From contig JAJQJQ010000028.1 of assembly GCA_028622995.1 (NCBI GenBank), forward strand, positions 930,001-994,000: a stretch of 64,000 bases of DNA, given 5' to 3'. This DNA comes from Panagrolaimus kolymaensis (Eukaryota; Nematoda; Chromadorea; Rhabditida; Panagrolaimidae). Shown piece after piece: positions 12,790 through 25,690 of this stretch. How positions within the stretch are numbered: position 1 is the stretch's first letter; each line of letters starts with the position of its first letter. The notes under the pieces were generated by a model that was given only the letters and a program-made list of their open reading frames with translations, did no database searches and was not told the DNA's origin. Made by a program: the position numbers and the translations under genes.

Positions 12790-12860
12790 TATTTGTTCTT
12801 TCCACACGAAATACTACGAGCATTTGGCAAAAGTTTTAAATAAATTCATGAGCTACTCCA
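12790..12860 (+). pseudogene. Metalloprotease active-site exon, unit H (His lost)
   Basis: The core at 12805-12828 reads HEILRAFG; the second zinc His is replaced by Arg (CGA). GAATATTT lies 159 bp upstream. A second GAATATTT near 12404 has no core of its own, so a truncated unit lies in between. Confidence 0.5.
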
Positions 12861-13474
12861 TACAGTAGGTTACAAATATAAATAAAATAAAAAGTAATCG
12901 TTTGTTATCATAAAAAAATCAGATTTAATAGTCACGAAAATGTGTTCTTTTAATCTTTGTTTTTTTAAGATGTGATCTTTATTCGTCAACCTAAATCGAA
13001 TTGCAAAAAAATTATTTTGGGGGAAAGTTTTTTAAGAAGCTAAGAACAAATCTTATGTAAATACGTTCCTATCATTTTTTTTGTTTACTGCATTGAGTGT
13101 CTTTGTCGTCGTCTGCCACATTTCTTTAAATGCAGCTTTTTTTCTTCAAAAAATAAAAAAAGAAAGTCAAACGCACGCGATGCATTTTCTTTAAAAAAGT
13201 ATGTCGCATAGAAAATTTTATTGCAGTTGAGTTTATTTTTTGAAGCACCAACTGCTACATTCCTTTTTTTCAAACAATTGTTCCCACAAAGCTTCGTTTT
13301 TTTTTTGAATATTTAAAATGCATTTTTTATTTTTTTATTAGCAGTTAAAAAATAAATTTTGAATATTAAAAAATGTGAATAAATTAGATATATTTTTAAA
13401 ATTATTTTCAAAAGATGTTGTTGAAAAACTAAAAAACAAAATAGCAAAGAGTTTGAAGATAAAACTTTGAAAAG

Positions 13475-13545
13475 GACTTTGGCTCTATTACACATGAAGT
13501 TTTCCACGCATTTGGGACTATTTTAAATTAAAGAATTAAACAAAT
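13475..13545 (+). pseudogene. Metalloprotease active-site exon, unit I
   Basis: SITHEVFHAFGTILN is encoded around 13493-13516, then TAA. GAATATTT lies 186 bp upstream. The HExxH residues are intact. Confidence 0.5.
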
Positions 13546-14084
13546 TTTGATAAATTATTTTTTTGGAAATAAAGCAAGAAAAGATATGTTTAGTAAATGA
13601 AATTTTTTTTCACAAAAATAATGTAAATAAATAAAAAGTGAAAGAAAAAGCATTGGATTGAAAGAAGAAATCAAAATCCGCTTTTCAATTATTATTCTTC
13701 TCACTCTTTTCAGTTTCAAACTCTTTATTTCCAGAATTTATTGATTTCTTTTCAAACCAGTTGGATGCTATTTTTTTTTTCAAACGGGGCTCGCTTTCTT
13801 AAAAAAGAGAAGAAAATGTAGCATTAAACTACAAAATATTATTTTTCAAAAACGTGTTACAATCAAATTATTTTTAATGCTGTTTTTGGTATTTTTTAGC
13901 ATTTTTTCTTTTTCAAACTCATTTTCCTGCAATTTTGAATATTTTTAATTAATTTTTTGTTTATTTTTTTTGTCTTCTTTAAATAAATATGGAGTTTCAA
14001 ATGTGAAAAAAGAAAAGTGTAACAAAAAAAATTTATGTTTGTAAGAACGAAGATTCATTATATAAAAAAACAAAACTTAAAAGA

Positions 14085-14150
14085 TTCAGATTATCCTGCA
14101 TGAAATTTTTCATGCCTGGGCAAGAATTTTATAAATACACGATATATTTT
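14085..14150 (+). pseudogene. Metalloprotease active-site exon, unit B (last unit)
   Basis: The core at 14099-14122 reads HEIFHAWA, then the frame closes at TAA. GAATATTT lies 162 bp upstream. The unit is the close sister of the one at 1650, so units moved or duplicated over more than 12 kb within the array. Confidence 0.5.
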
Positions 14151-14299
14151 ATTCCGTCGGAATCAAATATTTAGAAAGTAAAATAAACAAATATTCCAAA
14201 AACAAAAAACACTATTAAAAAAATTTGAAGGAAAACGTTCAATGTGTGTAACTGATTTTTTTGCATATTTTATACGATATTTTTTCATTTTCTCATTTT

Positions 14300-15196
14300 A
14301 TTTTTTTAATTAGCATCCTTTTAGCTGAAAGACTGTGAACTTTTTATTTAAAAAAATGTTTGCTCTTAAAAAACGATCAAGCAAAAACAGAATATAGATT
14401 TTATGCAGCAGATTCAATTAATTTAAATAAGTTTGTTTTTTTGTAGTTTTATGACTCAGAAAAAAAGTCATTAGGCAAAAGTAATTTTTTGCAATAATTA
14501 AAATTAAATATTTTATTTTAGATTTCCGATTTTATAAATGTGTAATTTGTCAGACAAAAAAGCATTTATTTTTACCCCTTTTCTCTTTTAATTAAAAAAT
14601 AATAATAATTAAAAACGTGATACTAACGTCTTCAAAAATTAAGAACGCATGAATAAGCTTTGTTTGGCAAAGATATAAAACATTAAAAAACGTTATTAAT
14701 TTTTATATATATTTAATTACTTACATAAATATTAAAACATAAACCCTTTGAGAATGCAGTAGAAAATATTATCTTCTTTGGCAGTCTGTTAATTTTTAAC
14801 TATCATTTCTTAGTTATTTGTTTTGGGACAGGTATAAATTTTTCTGAAAATGCCATAAATTATGGAAAGATATGTTTTGTTCCCACACCAAATAATTTTG
14901 CTTTTCTTTGCTTGAAAGCATAAAATAGTCGATAATTTTTTGTGCATCCGTTAAAACATTCTAATTTGTTTACTGTATTTTATGAATCTTTCAAATCACT
15001 AATTTAACTTAACGTGTTTTTCTCATTAGTAATTTTAAATTAATTCTTATTACTTCACATCTTCTTAAGCTTTTTTTTATAAATAATAGTAATATTCAGT
15101 TAATTAAGAAAATTTATTTTACAGAGTCAACAACAACTTAATTTTTCTTGCCTAGTACATACTTTTTTTCATTTACGCATTATAATTTCTTCAAAA
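14300..15196. other. AT-rich intergenic stretch before the receptor gene
   Basis: No gene, RNA or repeat unit could be supported. It is the 5' region of the receptor gene at 15197 and contains AT-rich tracts with no motif I can name. Confidence 0.4.
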
Positions 15197-16478
15197 ATGG
15201 TTGATGCTATCGTATACGTAACTTTAATTGAATATATTTTAACCCTAATTTGTGCTTCGCTTGCAACTTATTATTTTGGGGCAATTTTGTATTGGAGTAT
15301 GTTTAAGAAGCTGTCGCTCGGGATGAACACATCCATGATTTTGTATGTATGGATGGAATTTTTATTTAGCTTCACTACCACAATTTATGCTTTATGTTTT
15401 TCCATTTATTGGAGAGCTGAAGAAAATATTTATAATGCTTATGTAATTTTCTTCACCGGCGGCACTGTCACAATCTTTCTTGTCACTGAACCTCTTTTCG
15501 CTTGCTATCTCGGAATTGAGCGATGCCTTTGTTTAATGCTTCCATTCAAAGACACGAAATTTTGGAGTAAAATTATTACTGCTTTGACTATTCTTTCCGG
15601 CATCATCTTTGTGGCTTTAATTATGCCATTACATGTTATGACAGGATGGCCAAGTTCCCCAATAACCAATTGTCGATCATTTGGTTGTATGCAATCAAGC
15701 TCCGGACAAATTTACAACACACTTCGGTATATTACTGCGATCGGAAGTGTATTTATTGGAATAACGCTGATTCGACTGTTTCAAACAAAAACAAATAAAA
15801 ATTTTAATATCAAGGTACGTTTCTTTAATTTTGATGTTATTAGTGAAATTTTGTCAATATATAGCAAAGTCTGGTCAAAACTAGTGTTAAATTACCGACC
15901 GACCGACAAAAAAGTCGGTAAATTCAGAAAATTGTCGGTATGGAAATTGCTCCCGGTCGGTAAAGTCGGTAATTTTTCGGTATAAAAAAACGCTCGGTCG
16001 GTAAATCGGTCGGTAAAAAGTCGGTCCGTAAGTCGGTAATTACCGACTTTTCGGTCGGTAATTTAACACTATTCAAAACATGGCATGTGTTTTTTTTGAT
16101 ATTAGAAATATTACTTTTTTCTTTTAAATAACCAAGTTTAATTTTTCAGAACACTCGCTTAGTTGTTATAACTTTAATTGCAGCAATTTTGTTTGATTTT
16201 TTTCCTCATTTAATTAGTTTCTGTCTTTCTGCGTTCGCTGGCATAAGTTTAACAAAACTTATTGGCCCTTACAGTACCCTTGTATCTGCTATCAATTCGT
16301 TTATTTGTGGTTTGGCATATTATAAAGCAATGAGTAAGTCAAAAGTTAAAGATCCAAAAAACACAATAATATTTACTTAAAATTAGAATCCTCATTAAAG
16401 TTGGTAAACGTTAAAACCTCTGCTGCTTCAAACACAAATACTAACACTCCTAATATTTTTCTGAACACTTATAGATGA
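15197..16478 (+). CDS. Nematode 7TM receptor, copy 1
   Basis: Three exons: 15197-15814, 16150-16333 and 16387-16478 (618, 184 and 92 nt), 297 residues. The donors are GTACGT and GTAAGT, the acceptors TTTCAG and ATTAG. About seven membrane segments are seen. The ER-containing stretch GIERCLCLMLPF after TM3 takes the place of the DRY-like motif of chemoreceptors, and exon 2 (DFFPHLISFCLSAFAG to ICGLAYYKAM) carries the last membrane helices. The third exon is supported by the paralogue at 52876, whose exons are exactly the same lengths; without it the frame would read through the donor into a short tail. The family (Sre/Srab/Srsx-like) is not settled. Intron 1 (335 bp) contains a 190-bp MITE. 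Confidence 0.8.
15882..16071. mobile_element. hAT-like MITE in receptor intron 1
   Basis: 190 bp with near-perfect terminal inverted repeats TAGTGTTAAATTACCGACCG. The flanks are GTCAAAAC (15874-15881) and TTCAAAAC (16072-16079), an 8-bp target duplication with one mismatch, which fits the hAT superfamily. The inside is built from GGTCGGTAA-type subrepeats and is much richer in GC than the host DNA. It has no coding capacity and lies wholly within intron 1, leaving both splice sites intact. Confidence 0.8.
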
Positions 16479-17889
16479 TTTTTATGATTAAACATACCTT
16501 TTTTCTCATGAAACTTTTTAAAAGAATTGAATAAAAAATATTTTTCATTTTATCGTTTGAAAACCTTGTGTTAATTGTGTTTTGTTTTTTTCATAAATTT
16601 TTTATATTTTGCTTTTGTATAGTAAATTTTTAAAAAAATAAAAAAAACTTTCTTAAAAACATTGAACATTTGTGGGTGATTAATAAAGAAAAAAGAAAAA
16701 GGAAAGAATAAAAAACGATGCATCATTTCGTTTTCTTTAAGAGCAACAACATAATGCAACAACCGAAAAGGGGAAAAAAATAAAAACCAAACGAAAAACT
16801 TTTTTGTTTGCCTATTGTTTGATCATTTTTGGTTTTGAATTTTTGAATACATACATACATCTTTTTTTGTTATATTTTAGACGAAAATTATAAATTTTTA
16901 CAACAAACTTTTAAAATAAAAGAAAACCCATCCACCTTGAAATTTAAAGCTTCATATAAACAAAACTTTCAAAGAGGAAAATGATTTATTAAATGATGAT
17001 CGTCTGTGAATATGCACGAGAATTTTATTAATATTTATTTAAATTAATCCTTTTTTTTTCTTTTTTTATTATTTTTTTAAAAGTTTAGCATCCCAATGTT
17101 GTTGTGTACAGACATATTTTTAACGATTTAAACAAATATATCTAATTTGAGAAGCAAATAAAAATTTCTCTCACTATAATTTTTTGCTGTTTTATTTTTG
17201 AAAGAGTAAAATGAAAGAATCAAGTAATAAAAGACTACACACGAATAATGTAGACAAGCCTTATCAGCCAGTGAGAGAGATTTTTTTCTTTCTCCATAAA
17301 ATTGTACATCGCAAAGCCTTTGAAGTTCTCAAAAAAATTAACATTATAAAAATCAAAAAATGCAGACCAAACTTTATGAGATCAAATTTTTATATCGATA
17401 ATTAACAGTTTTTTATGTTTGAATTTTTTTTAAAGAGTTTTTTTTCTTTTTTTTTATTTGTGTGTTAGTTTATTAATATCAATGAAAATTGCTTTATGAT
17501 GAATATAAAAATTATTTATAAAGCACTCCACTTATGAATGTTTTAACAAAATATTTTTTTTCTCCATTAATAATATTGTATTATTCTTATCCCACTTGAA
17601 AAGGCGGTCCCTTCCGAAATATGCCCCACTGAAGAAAGAATTAATATTACAAAAAAGTTTATAAAAAAAGTTTTAGAGATAAATACTTTTTAAAAATTTC
17701 ATTTAAAATGATATCTCAAAGTAGTTCAGGGTTTTGCTTCGTTAGATAAAAAAACCATGACTCTTCCAACAAATGTAAATAAAATTATTTTATTTATTTT
17801 TTGTGTTTTTTACGCGTAATTTTCTTCTTAATTGGATTATAGCCATGATAAGATACTTATTGTTTACACATTCAACAATAAAAAAATAT
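16479..17889. other. AT-rich intergenic region between two convergent genes
   Basis: Lies between the 3' ends of the receptor gene (plus) and the beta-helix gene (minus). Open frames such as 17211-17405 have lysine-rich, untypical composition and no splice partners. No supported gene. Confidence 0.4.
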
Positions 17890-20800
17890 TTATGCGACAT
17901 GTAAACAAGCTAAAAATTCCGTAAATGGTATGCATTCATTTACTCTTTCCTTGTCAATATAGGGTAGGCAATCAATTTCATGAGTTGAATCCAAAATTCC
18001 ATCAAACATAATATTATTTGCAACATTAATTCGAACCAAAGTTTGTTGATAATTTATTGCTTTTATTATTGCATTTTGTTTGACATTAATTGAAGCAATA
18101 TCCAGCAAAACTTTTTTAGCGGATTTGGTTGAGATTTTTTGATTATTTTTTTCTAGATGAATTTTTCCATTTTCTTCTAAATGAATTAAAGCTTCAGAAT
18201 TAATAGAATCAGCAATCAAAGTTTCTTTAATTACAAATCCATTTTGCGTTTCTTCGTATAATGAATTATTTTTTTCGGTTGCGGAATTATTGATTGTTTT
18301 TATAGTCAGTGGACCTTTAACAAACATTTCATTATTAAGTTCAAATAATGAAGTTTTTGAATCAAAAAGAATAATTTCAGCTTGATCGGCTTCAATTACA
18401 GCCGAACACAAAAATGTTTCATATATTGCAATTTTAAGGTTCTTTGATAATAATGAGCCACTAAAAACGGGTGCTTCATTTACACAAATTTCCGCGTTTT
18501 GACTTCCAGAAATGGTTCCATTTTCTTGTTGTAAAATGTGTGCAAAAATTGTTAATTCATTTTCAACTTCCAATAATCCCATGTTTTGGAATAGTTGCGT
18601 AAATATGGTTGCATTTTGAAAGCATAATTTTCCGGTGTTTTCGATCTTGAAACATTTGTTGTGAAATCGCTCAAAATTTCCACTATCAAATCTAGGATTG
18701 TAAATTTCGTTAAATGAAAATATTTCATGGTCTTTAAAATTTTGTAATTTAAAATCTTGACATTTCCAAGTTCCAGCGCACTCAAATTCAAGGGTTTTTA
18801 ATGAAATTGATCCAATTTCCACGAATCCTTGAGACGAAGTAATTATCGAATTCGCAATAATTTTTGCTGCATCTATCTCAATTTTTCCTTCAATCAAAAA
18901 TTTTCCTTCTGTTGACAATATGGTTTTCGAATTTTTCCATACCGAATTTTCTTCACAAATCACATTTCTTTTTGCAAAAATTTCTATTAAATTTCCACTC
19001 AATTGGCTGCAATCTTCTATTGACTTTTCTGCAATAATTTTAAGCTTTTTTGCTTTAATCGTCGGCTTCTCGGATTTATTGGAATAATGCACATCTAATA
19101 ACTTTTGGTCCATAAAATCAATTTTTGGAAACGGATTTTTTGAAATTGAAAGAATATTTTGGAGAGACACTTCTATGCTCGAATTTGCTTGAATCTTTCC
19201 ATAATTTAGAAGATCTCCAGTGATATTTAATAAAACATTGTTTTGACCTTCAATATTTCCTGTATTTCCGTTCACAACTTCGTTAACGTTTAAATCAAGT
19301 TTAAGCACATCCGATTTATCTCCGCTACAAATAACACCAAAATTAAACATCATTGGTGCCTTAATTTTAAGCATATCACATTTTATGCTTGAGTTTGGAA
19401 ACGTATAGACATTTCCATTATTTGTGGTAATCTCGATTTCATCCGCATCCATTTCACCTTCAATAACAACACTATTATTTTCGGAAGCTGGCGAAATAAA
19501 AATTTTAGGAGATTTGGCAGAGCCTTGAAATAACAATTTTGAATTAGACAAATTTTCTTCAATCGCTTCCAAATTTTGAGATTTTACAAACAATCCCTGT
19601 TGAATCCATTCTGTATTGCAAATAATTTTACGAGAATTTTCAGATGTTTCAATAGCTAATATAGCCCCTTCATTTATTGTAATCTTGTCACATAATATTG
19701 AATTTAAATTTGCATCTTCTAATTCATTGTTGTGAATAAATAAACGACCTTTTGATTTTAATTCAATTACAATATTTTCTGCGTCAATGCATTGAGCAGA
19801 AAGACATCCACAAATATTTAAATGTGATTGCTAAAAAAATTAAGGAAAATGACTAAGAAAAATAAAAATTTCTTACTATTTTCAAATCACTTAAAATCTG
19901 CTTATCCTTGTTTGAAGGAAACATAAGAGTTTTCTTACAAGCCAAAGACCCATCAATTTCAAATAAAATCTCAGAGTCCTCAAGAAACACTTTACAATAA
20001 TCAGTTTCAAGTTTTCCAAAAATAACAACTTTGGTTTTTGGATAAATTATAAGTTCATCACAAATGAGATTTCCATCCAAGTTAATTACATCTGAGTATA
20101 CTTCACATAAATTTGTGGATAAAATTTTTCCATGCCTTGAGTTTTCAAAGTTGTTAGAAGAGATTAATAAATGATTTTTAACTTCCCATAATCCATCATT
20201 GGATAAGGTTTTTGCTTCAATTTTCAAGTTTTGTTCAGCAAGAATTTTCCCAGATTTAGTTTGATCGAAAACATTTGCAACTATTTTTAAATCCTTTTCA
20301 ACATTAATCACTCCATTATTTTCCATTTTGTTTAAGGCTAAATTACCTTTAACAATTGTTAATATTCCGTTTTCGGGTATTAAAAGATTTGCATTTGTTT
20401 CAACATTTAAAATTTCAGTGGCGTACATCCCTAAAAAATTATAAATATTTTAGAACAAGAAGAAGAAAAATATAAATGAATTTGTCTCATACCTTTGAAA
20501 ATAATATTTGCAACATCTTTGGAATCATTTTTATCATTCAAAATTTGTGAAATTTCTGCATTTACTTTGCTATTATCATTAAATAATAACTCGCCACAAA
20601 AATTATAGTTGACATGATTTAAATTCATTTTGCCATTAATACTTATATTTTTCATTTTTTCTAAATTCAAACTTTCTGAATCCCATTTTCCATCATTTGT
20701 GAATTTTGTTGAAGAAAAAGTTGCTTTTTTGATTTTAATATCGCTAGAAGTTGATGCACAAATGCTACCATTAGCTGCTATATTGGCATCATCCAACATA

Positions 20801-23658
20801 ATGCTACCATCAATAATAAAATTTTCGCCAACATGTAATTTTACGCTTTCACCAATCCAGGTTGTATCTTTACAAGAATATGCATTTCCTTTAACATCAA
20901 TTTCCATGAATTTTCCTGTGAATTGATTACAATCTTGGCAAATACTGTTAATAAAAATTTGCAAATTATTTGAAGAAATTTTCGGTGTTCTCTCATTTTC
21001 ATTCTCCATTTTGGATACCAATAAACTTTGTATTTTTATTTTCATCGAATCAAGGGATTCGATAATTCCATGATTAAGTAGATCGCCTTTTAGTTCTCCA
21101 TTGATTTCGGTTGTCACACATTCATTGTTTCTTAATCCAATGTTTCCGGTCATAATGAGCTTATTAACATTAAAATCAAGTAAAAGTTTGTTATCAAAAG
21201 CGTAATTAAATATTTCACCTACGATACTTGCTTGGTCGCCAATGAGAGAAAGCTTGGCACAATCAAGCGAAGATTCTTTACAAATTTCTATTTCATTTTT
21301 TTCTGCGTAAATTTTAATTTCACGTGCTTGAATAATTGCATAAACTTCGATACTTTTTTCGCGGGCAGCATGGATAAATAATTTTTCAGTTTTAATCGAT
21401 CCATTTACTACCAATTTTTTTGTGTTGCATAGAGTTTTTTCTTCTGAAATAGTGTCCGAAAGGATGACATTACCTTTGCAAACCCATGTTTTATTGCAAA
21501 AAATGTTGTTGTTATTTTTTTTAACTGGCAAAATAATCAGCGAACCATTGCAAGAATAAATTTGATTCGCATGAACTTGAGCTTCATCCATATCGCTTTC
21601 AATAATCTTTACACATCCATGAGAGTTTAACTTTATTGAAGAGTTTTCTGCAGCAATTTGTGGTGTAATTAAATTTCCATTTATTTTTATATTGTAAATC
21701 TAAAAATTTAAATTTAATATTATTATTAAACTTGGTTTAGCTCCGGAGTCGGATTCTTATGGCCAGGAGTTTCTGGAGCCAAATCCATACTTATCAAAAA
21801 ATAAAGATTTAACCTGATGCAAATTTTCGTTGTTAAAAAAATCTTCAGTTTGTTTGACAAGAAAAATTTGACCTATGTTTAAAGAATTTTTTAAACAAAA
21901 TACTGCATTTTCTTGATTTAAATTAATTTCAAATATTTCACATTTGGTGCATCCATGAGAAATCATCTTATTTTTGGGTACAATACGGATATGGTTAGCT
22001 TCAATCATGCCGCTCCAGTTTTTCTTCGAATTAGCATTCAAATGGAAATAGCGTCCTACGGTGATTTTGGCATCATCTTTTTGTTGAAATTTATTCGCGT
22101 ATAAATAAAGATTGAGTTTGGAACATAATGTTCCGCGATTATGGAATTGATTTGAAGTAATTCGCGAATTTTGTGCTTCCAAGATACCATCTTTGTAAAT
22201 ATTAAAGTAGCCCGAAGAATCAAAGTGTAATTCGGTGGTTTTTAATGAACCTTAAAATTGGTGTGACTTAATACTCTATTTTTGTACAAAGTCAAAAAAA
22301 CTGACCTCTAATTTTTATGCCTACGTTTTTAGCCAATGTTTTAAAATTTCCAATCGAAATATTAATTTCATTGGCACAAATAAGACCTGATTTTGCAATT
22401 AAAATATTGCCTTTTGTCTTAATATTAGCTTTTTCAACATTTAAATTTCCAGAAATATCTATGATTTGGCATGATTGGATTTCAATGATTTTTGTTGAAC
22501 ATTTTGAGGATTCCATACAAATACATTTATCACCCACAGATAAAATTATGTGGTCTCCATGAATTTGGGCCATATCTTCCAAGGAAAGTTCAACATTTAA
22601 AATTACGAGTTTAGCTTCAATTGACCCACGAATACCTTTTTCATTTTTTGTAACATCGGATGTGGATAAATTTGATTGCAACGATGAGAAAGTGGAAGAT
22701 TTCATTAGCGACGAATATAACCGTTGAGCCGTGTCATCTTGATTAGTTTTAAGCGATAAAATTTCTTTTACTTTTAAAGAAATTTCTAGATTTGCTTTAA
22801 TTTTTCCAAAATTTCGAAGTGATGCATTGATGGATCCTTTCACAACATTTGTTAAATTTTCTTCTTCACCAACAATTTTTTTATGCCTTGTCCCAATTCG
22901 TCCATCCATGCTTAAATGAAATATGTCAGCATTGATGTCTAATTCCAAAATTTTATCATCCCTCAAATTGCAAATTGCCCCATAATGATAAATTTTTAAA
23001 CAATTTGATGTTAATTTTTTGCATTGAATTTTGGCTTCATTAAAAATTTGAATATTTTTTGATGCTTTTAATGTAAGCTCTTCTTCACAGGTAATATTTT
23101 CATAAATATAAATGCAATTTTGTGAAATAAAGTTTAAATTTGGAGCTTTGTTGGATCCTTTTATAATTATTTGAGGAGCTTCAATTGTGAGCTCGGAATC
23201 ATAATTTATTTTTGATATCGTTGTTATCACTTCACTTTCTTTATAAATGGATTCAACGGAAATGTTGATGGAAATAAGCGTAATCTAAAATGTTTATTTT
23301 CGATAAAAAAATTTAAAGTGTTTACTTTTTTCACAAAAAAGTTAAATTTTTTTCCATTTAAAAAAGTGTGTGAAAAAAAAGTTTTGAGAAAAGAGAACAA
23401 ACAATTAAAGAACTCTAAAAAATATCAGAAACTTACTTTCAGATGTGTTAAGTTTAAAATAAAATTGGAAGATCCGCCACGTTTTAAAACCAAAATATAA
23501 TCATTTTTACTTATTAATGGTTTCTTGAAGAATAGCTTCCTTCTTTTATCATTTACGGGTATGGTTATATTCACTTGACCATCGTCATTCCATTCAAGGA
23601 GGGGTGGCCCATTGGCTGTTAAACTTTTTTCAACTTTGATCTTATTCAATAATAGCAT
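17890..23658 (-). CDS. Giant FHA-like beta-helix protein, 1779 residues
   Basis: Six minus-strand exons: 23658-23437, 23284-22306, 22250-21814, 21699-20493, 20430-19877 and 19830-17890, total 5340 nt and in frame. The protein is a chain of short strands with I/L-x-I/V and N-x-G turns (for example LSNDGLWEVKNHLLISS), typical of right-handed beta-helices such as the filamentous-haemagglutinin repeats of bacterial two-partner secretion. Three modules of about 540-590 residues repeat: the D-x-L-x-L-D-x-N-x-N signature recurs near residues 174, 710 and 1298, each followed by a GNIG-like turn and N-x-G-K-I-x-A. There is no signal peptide, TPS domain or membrane anchor, so a cytosolic or unconventionally secreted product is likely. 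An acceptor-like TTTTTTTAG sits 7 nt before the ATG. It is head-to-head with the SecA-like gene. The beta-helix fold is inferred from the pattern; function unknown; horizontal origin probable. Confidence 0.75.
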
Positions 23659-25690
23659 TATTGTTCTAAAAAATATTTAACTTAAAAACCAGAAAATTAC
23701 AATATAATGAAGCTTTTTGAAAGTCTAAAAACGAGCTTAAAGGAAAAATCATAAGACGCCGGGTTATTGTTGTCAAATTTTTAATATAAGAAAAACAAAC
23801 CAGATTACGCGATAAAAAAAAGAATAGCATTTTTGGCAATGATTAATGGAGAAAAAGTGAAAACGATTATTGCAAAAAATGCACATTGGAAAAAAGAAAA
23901 AAAATCGAGGAGAAAAAAAAAGTGAAAAAAAACTCTCCCCTCTCTCTGGAATAATTTTAGAGCACAACTATCACAAGGAACAAAAGTTTCACGATAGAAA
24001 GAGAAGAAGAAAAAAACTTAGAACAAAAAAGTCAGATGACACGGCATAAATAGAAGAAGAAGAAAAAAATAAGCTTTTGTGTTCGTGATTTATGTGGAAA
24101 AAAAAGGAAAGCGATTGTTGCTAAAAAATCAACACATAGGAAAAAGAAACAAAGAGCGTAGCGTGGTTGTGTAGTTTGATCGAAGCCTGAAAAGTATTGC
24201 AAAAAAAAAAAAAAAAAATATTGCACGACTATAAATAGCCAAGTATCGCTCTTTTATATTTAAATTTTTTTTTGCTTTTTTGCTGCACCAAACAAAAACG
24301 GAGAAACCCATTATTTGCGCCTTTTTTCTCTTATCATATTTGTGAAGCCTTAATTTCAAAAAAGTTAGTAAACAAAACATTTTTTCCTGAATGTATTTAT
24401 TTTCAAGCTTAAATAAGGCAAAAGTTTAGTGTTTTTTAAGTTGGAATTTTCGAAAAATGCTAGGTTTTAAGTAATTTTAAAACAGAATAATATTTGGATT
24501 AGAACTAACAGGGCTTTTTTGATTCGAAAACAAAGAAATAGGATCAAAAAAAGTTAATATTTTTAGAATTAAAACTCAGGGATGCAAAAAATTCTTACTC
24601 TATTAGTTGTCGAAATTAGCCAATTTAATAGCTTTTTTTATTGTGCAAAGAAGGATGTCTGGTTAAAAAAAAGGCAAGATGGAAACTAATTTTTCACTTT
24701 TTTTGTGGCCTAATTATTTTTTTAGTCAGTAAATACTGATAAGAATAGCATTCTAAAGGAGAAAAGCATCATAGAACTAAAAATTGTCCTAAAAATTTTT
24801 CATTGATAATAATCAACGCTACGGCTTTGTTTGCATACATACATTTATTATAATAGCGCTATAAAAAAATTTTTTTTGTTGCCTTCACTTGATTAATCGT
24901 TTTTTTGTTTTAAATAGGAATAGCCACGTTTTTTTTGTTGATTTTTTCTTTTTTTCTTTAAGGTTTTTATTCTGCAATATTCGTAGCACACAAAAAAAGT
25001 GTAATATTGAGTGTGGGCCAAAAAGACTGATTGATAAGCTCAAAAAAGGTGCGCCTATATTAAGTGCTTTTTATTTTTTTTATCACGAAAGCATTTCTAA
25101 AAGAAGCTTTTTTTTATAGTAGACTCAAAAACTTTGTACAGTTTTTAATTAAAAGGTTGTTGAGAAAACGGGATTTTTATTTTTTTAAATGGCTTCTTTC
25201 CTTCCAAATCATGAAATCGTAAAGTCAAAAAAAACTGTAGCAGTGTTTGGATATTAGTTCGAAAAATTATTCCAAAATTTTGGAATCTAAGAAAAAATAC
25301 GACAAATCTTTCGAGGCTTTTTTAATAATATAAAAACTATCCTTTCCTTTAAAAGGTTCAAAACAATGTCGTTTGTTTGTTCTTTTAGTTAAAAAAAAAA
25401 TCCTCTTGATTTTTTAAATAAAGAAATGTAAACAACAACAACGGAAAAAATGGGAAATGGGTTTCGAGCGCAATTTTTCCCTTTTTGCATTTTTCTGAAA
25501 GAGTAAATGTGATTGAGCTAACTCAAAACAACGCGCAAGGAAAAAATTATTTCGATTCATTTTCAGAAAATATCAGCTTCTTTTTTTCACTTGATTTTTT
25601 TCTCGTCTTTTTAGACTTTTTTCGTTCGAATGAATTTTTTCTTCAATTAAAATGAAAGTACAAAAATCAATGTTTTAGGGTAAAAAAATA
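23659..25690. promoter_or_regulatory. Shared 2-kb upstream region of the beta-helix and SecA-like genes
   Basis: The two giant genes start head-to-head and face away from this AT-rich stretch, so it probably holds both promoters. Acceptor-like sites TTTTTTTAG (ending 23666, minus) and TGTTTTAG (ending 25678, plus) lie 7 and 12 nt before the start codons, as expected for spliced-leader addition. An 18-nt A run at 24201-24218 is flanked by ATTGC on both sides. No gene or cassette unit was seen. Confidence 0.45.

Larger units (their letters stand above)
5900..14300 (+). repeat. Tandem array of decayed HExxH metalloprotease cassettes
   Basis: From about 9 to 14.3 kb the DNA repeats with a period of roughly 560-690 bp. 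The consensus unit, plus strand, is: a TTGTCGTCTGTCA-like block; a block near TGTGTCGCATTGAAA and TTGTTGC.GTTGAG; a poly-T run ending in TTTTGAATATTTAAA; about 159-186 bp of AT-rich DNA; then a short reading frame TI.HEILHALG followed by an AT-rich ATTTTAAATTAATTAA stretch. GAATATTT elements (some with one change) lie near 9690, 10249, 10834, 11406, 11968, 12646, 13307 and 13937; active-site cores lie at 9871, 10429, 11015, 11579, 12146, 12805, 13493 and 14099. At 5.9-9 kb older, less regular units occur: 6130-6360 resembles 9010-9260, and 8520-8680 resembles 12350-12500. No other protease exons were found. Confidence 0.7.

Noticed and set aside
5900..14300. Whole astacin-type genes in each unit
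   Set aside because: Only the HExxH segment is recognisable; the third zinc ligand position is not His, and no met-turn or other exon was found between units.
17211..17405. 64-codon plus-strand frame
   Set aside because: Isolated in AT-rich spacer, Lys/Ile-rich, no homologue recognised.
21700..21813. ORF extension to 21757 ending in a GSRNSWP-type tail
   Set aside because: The frame after 21814 is intron sequence; donor CAG|GTTAAAT and acceptor TTTTTAG restore the frame into the next beta-helix exon.
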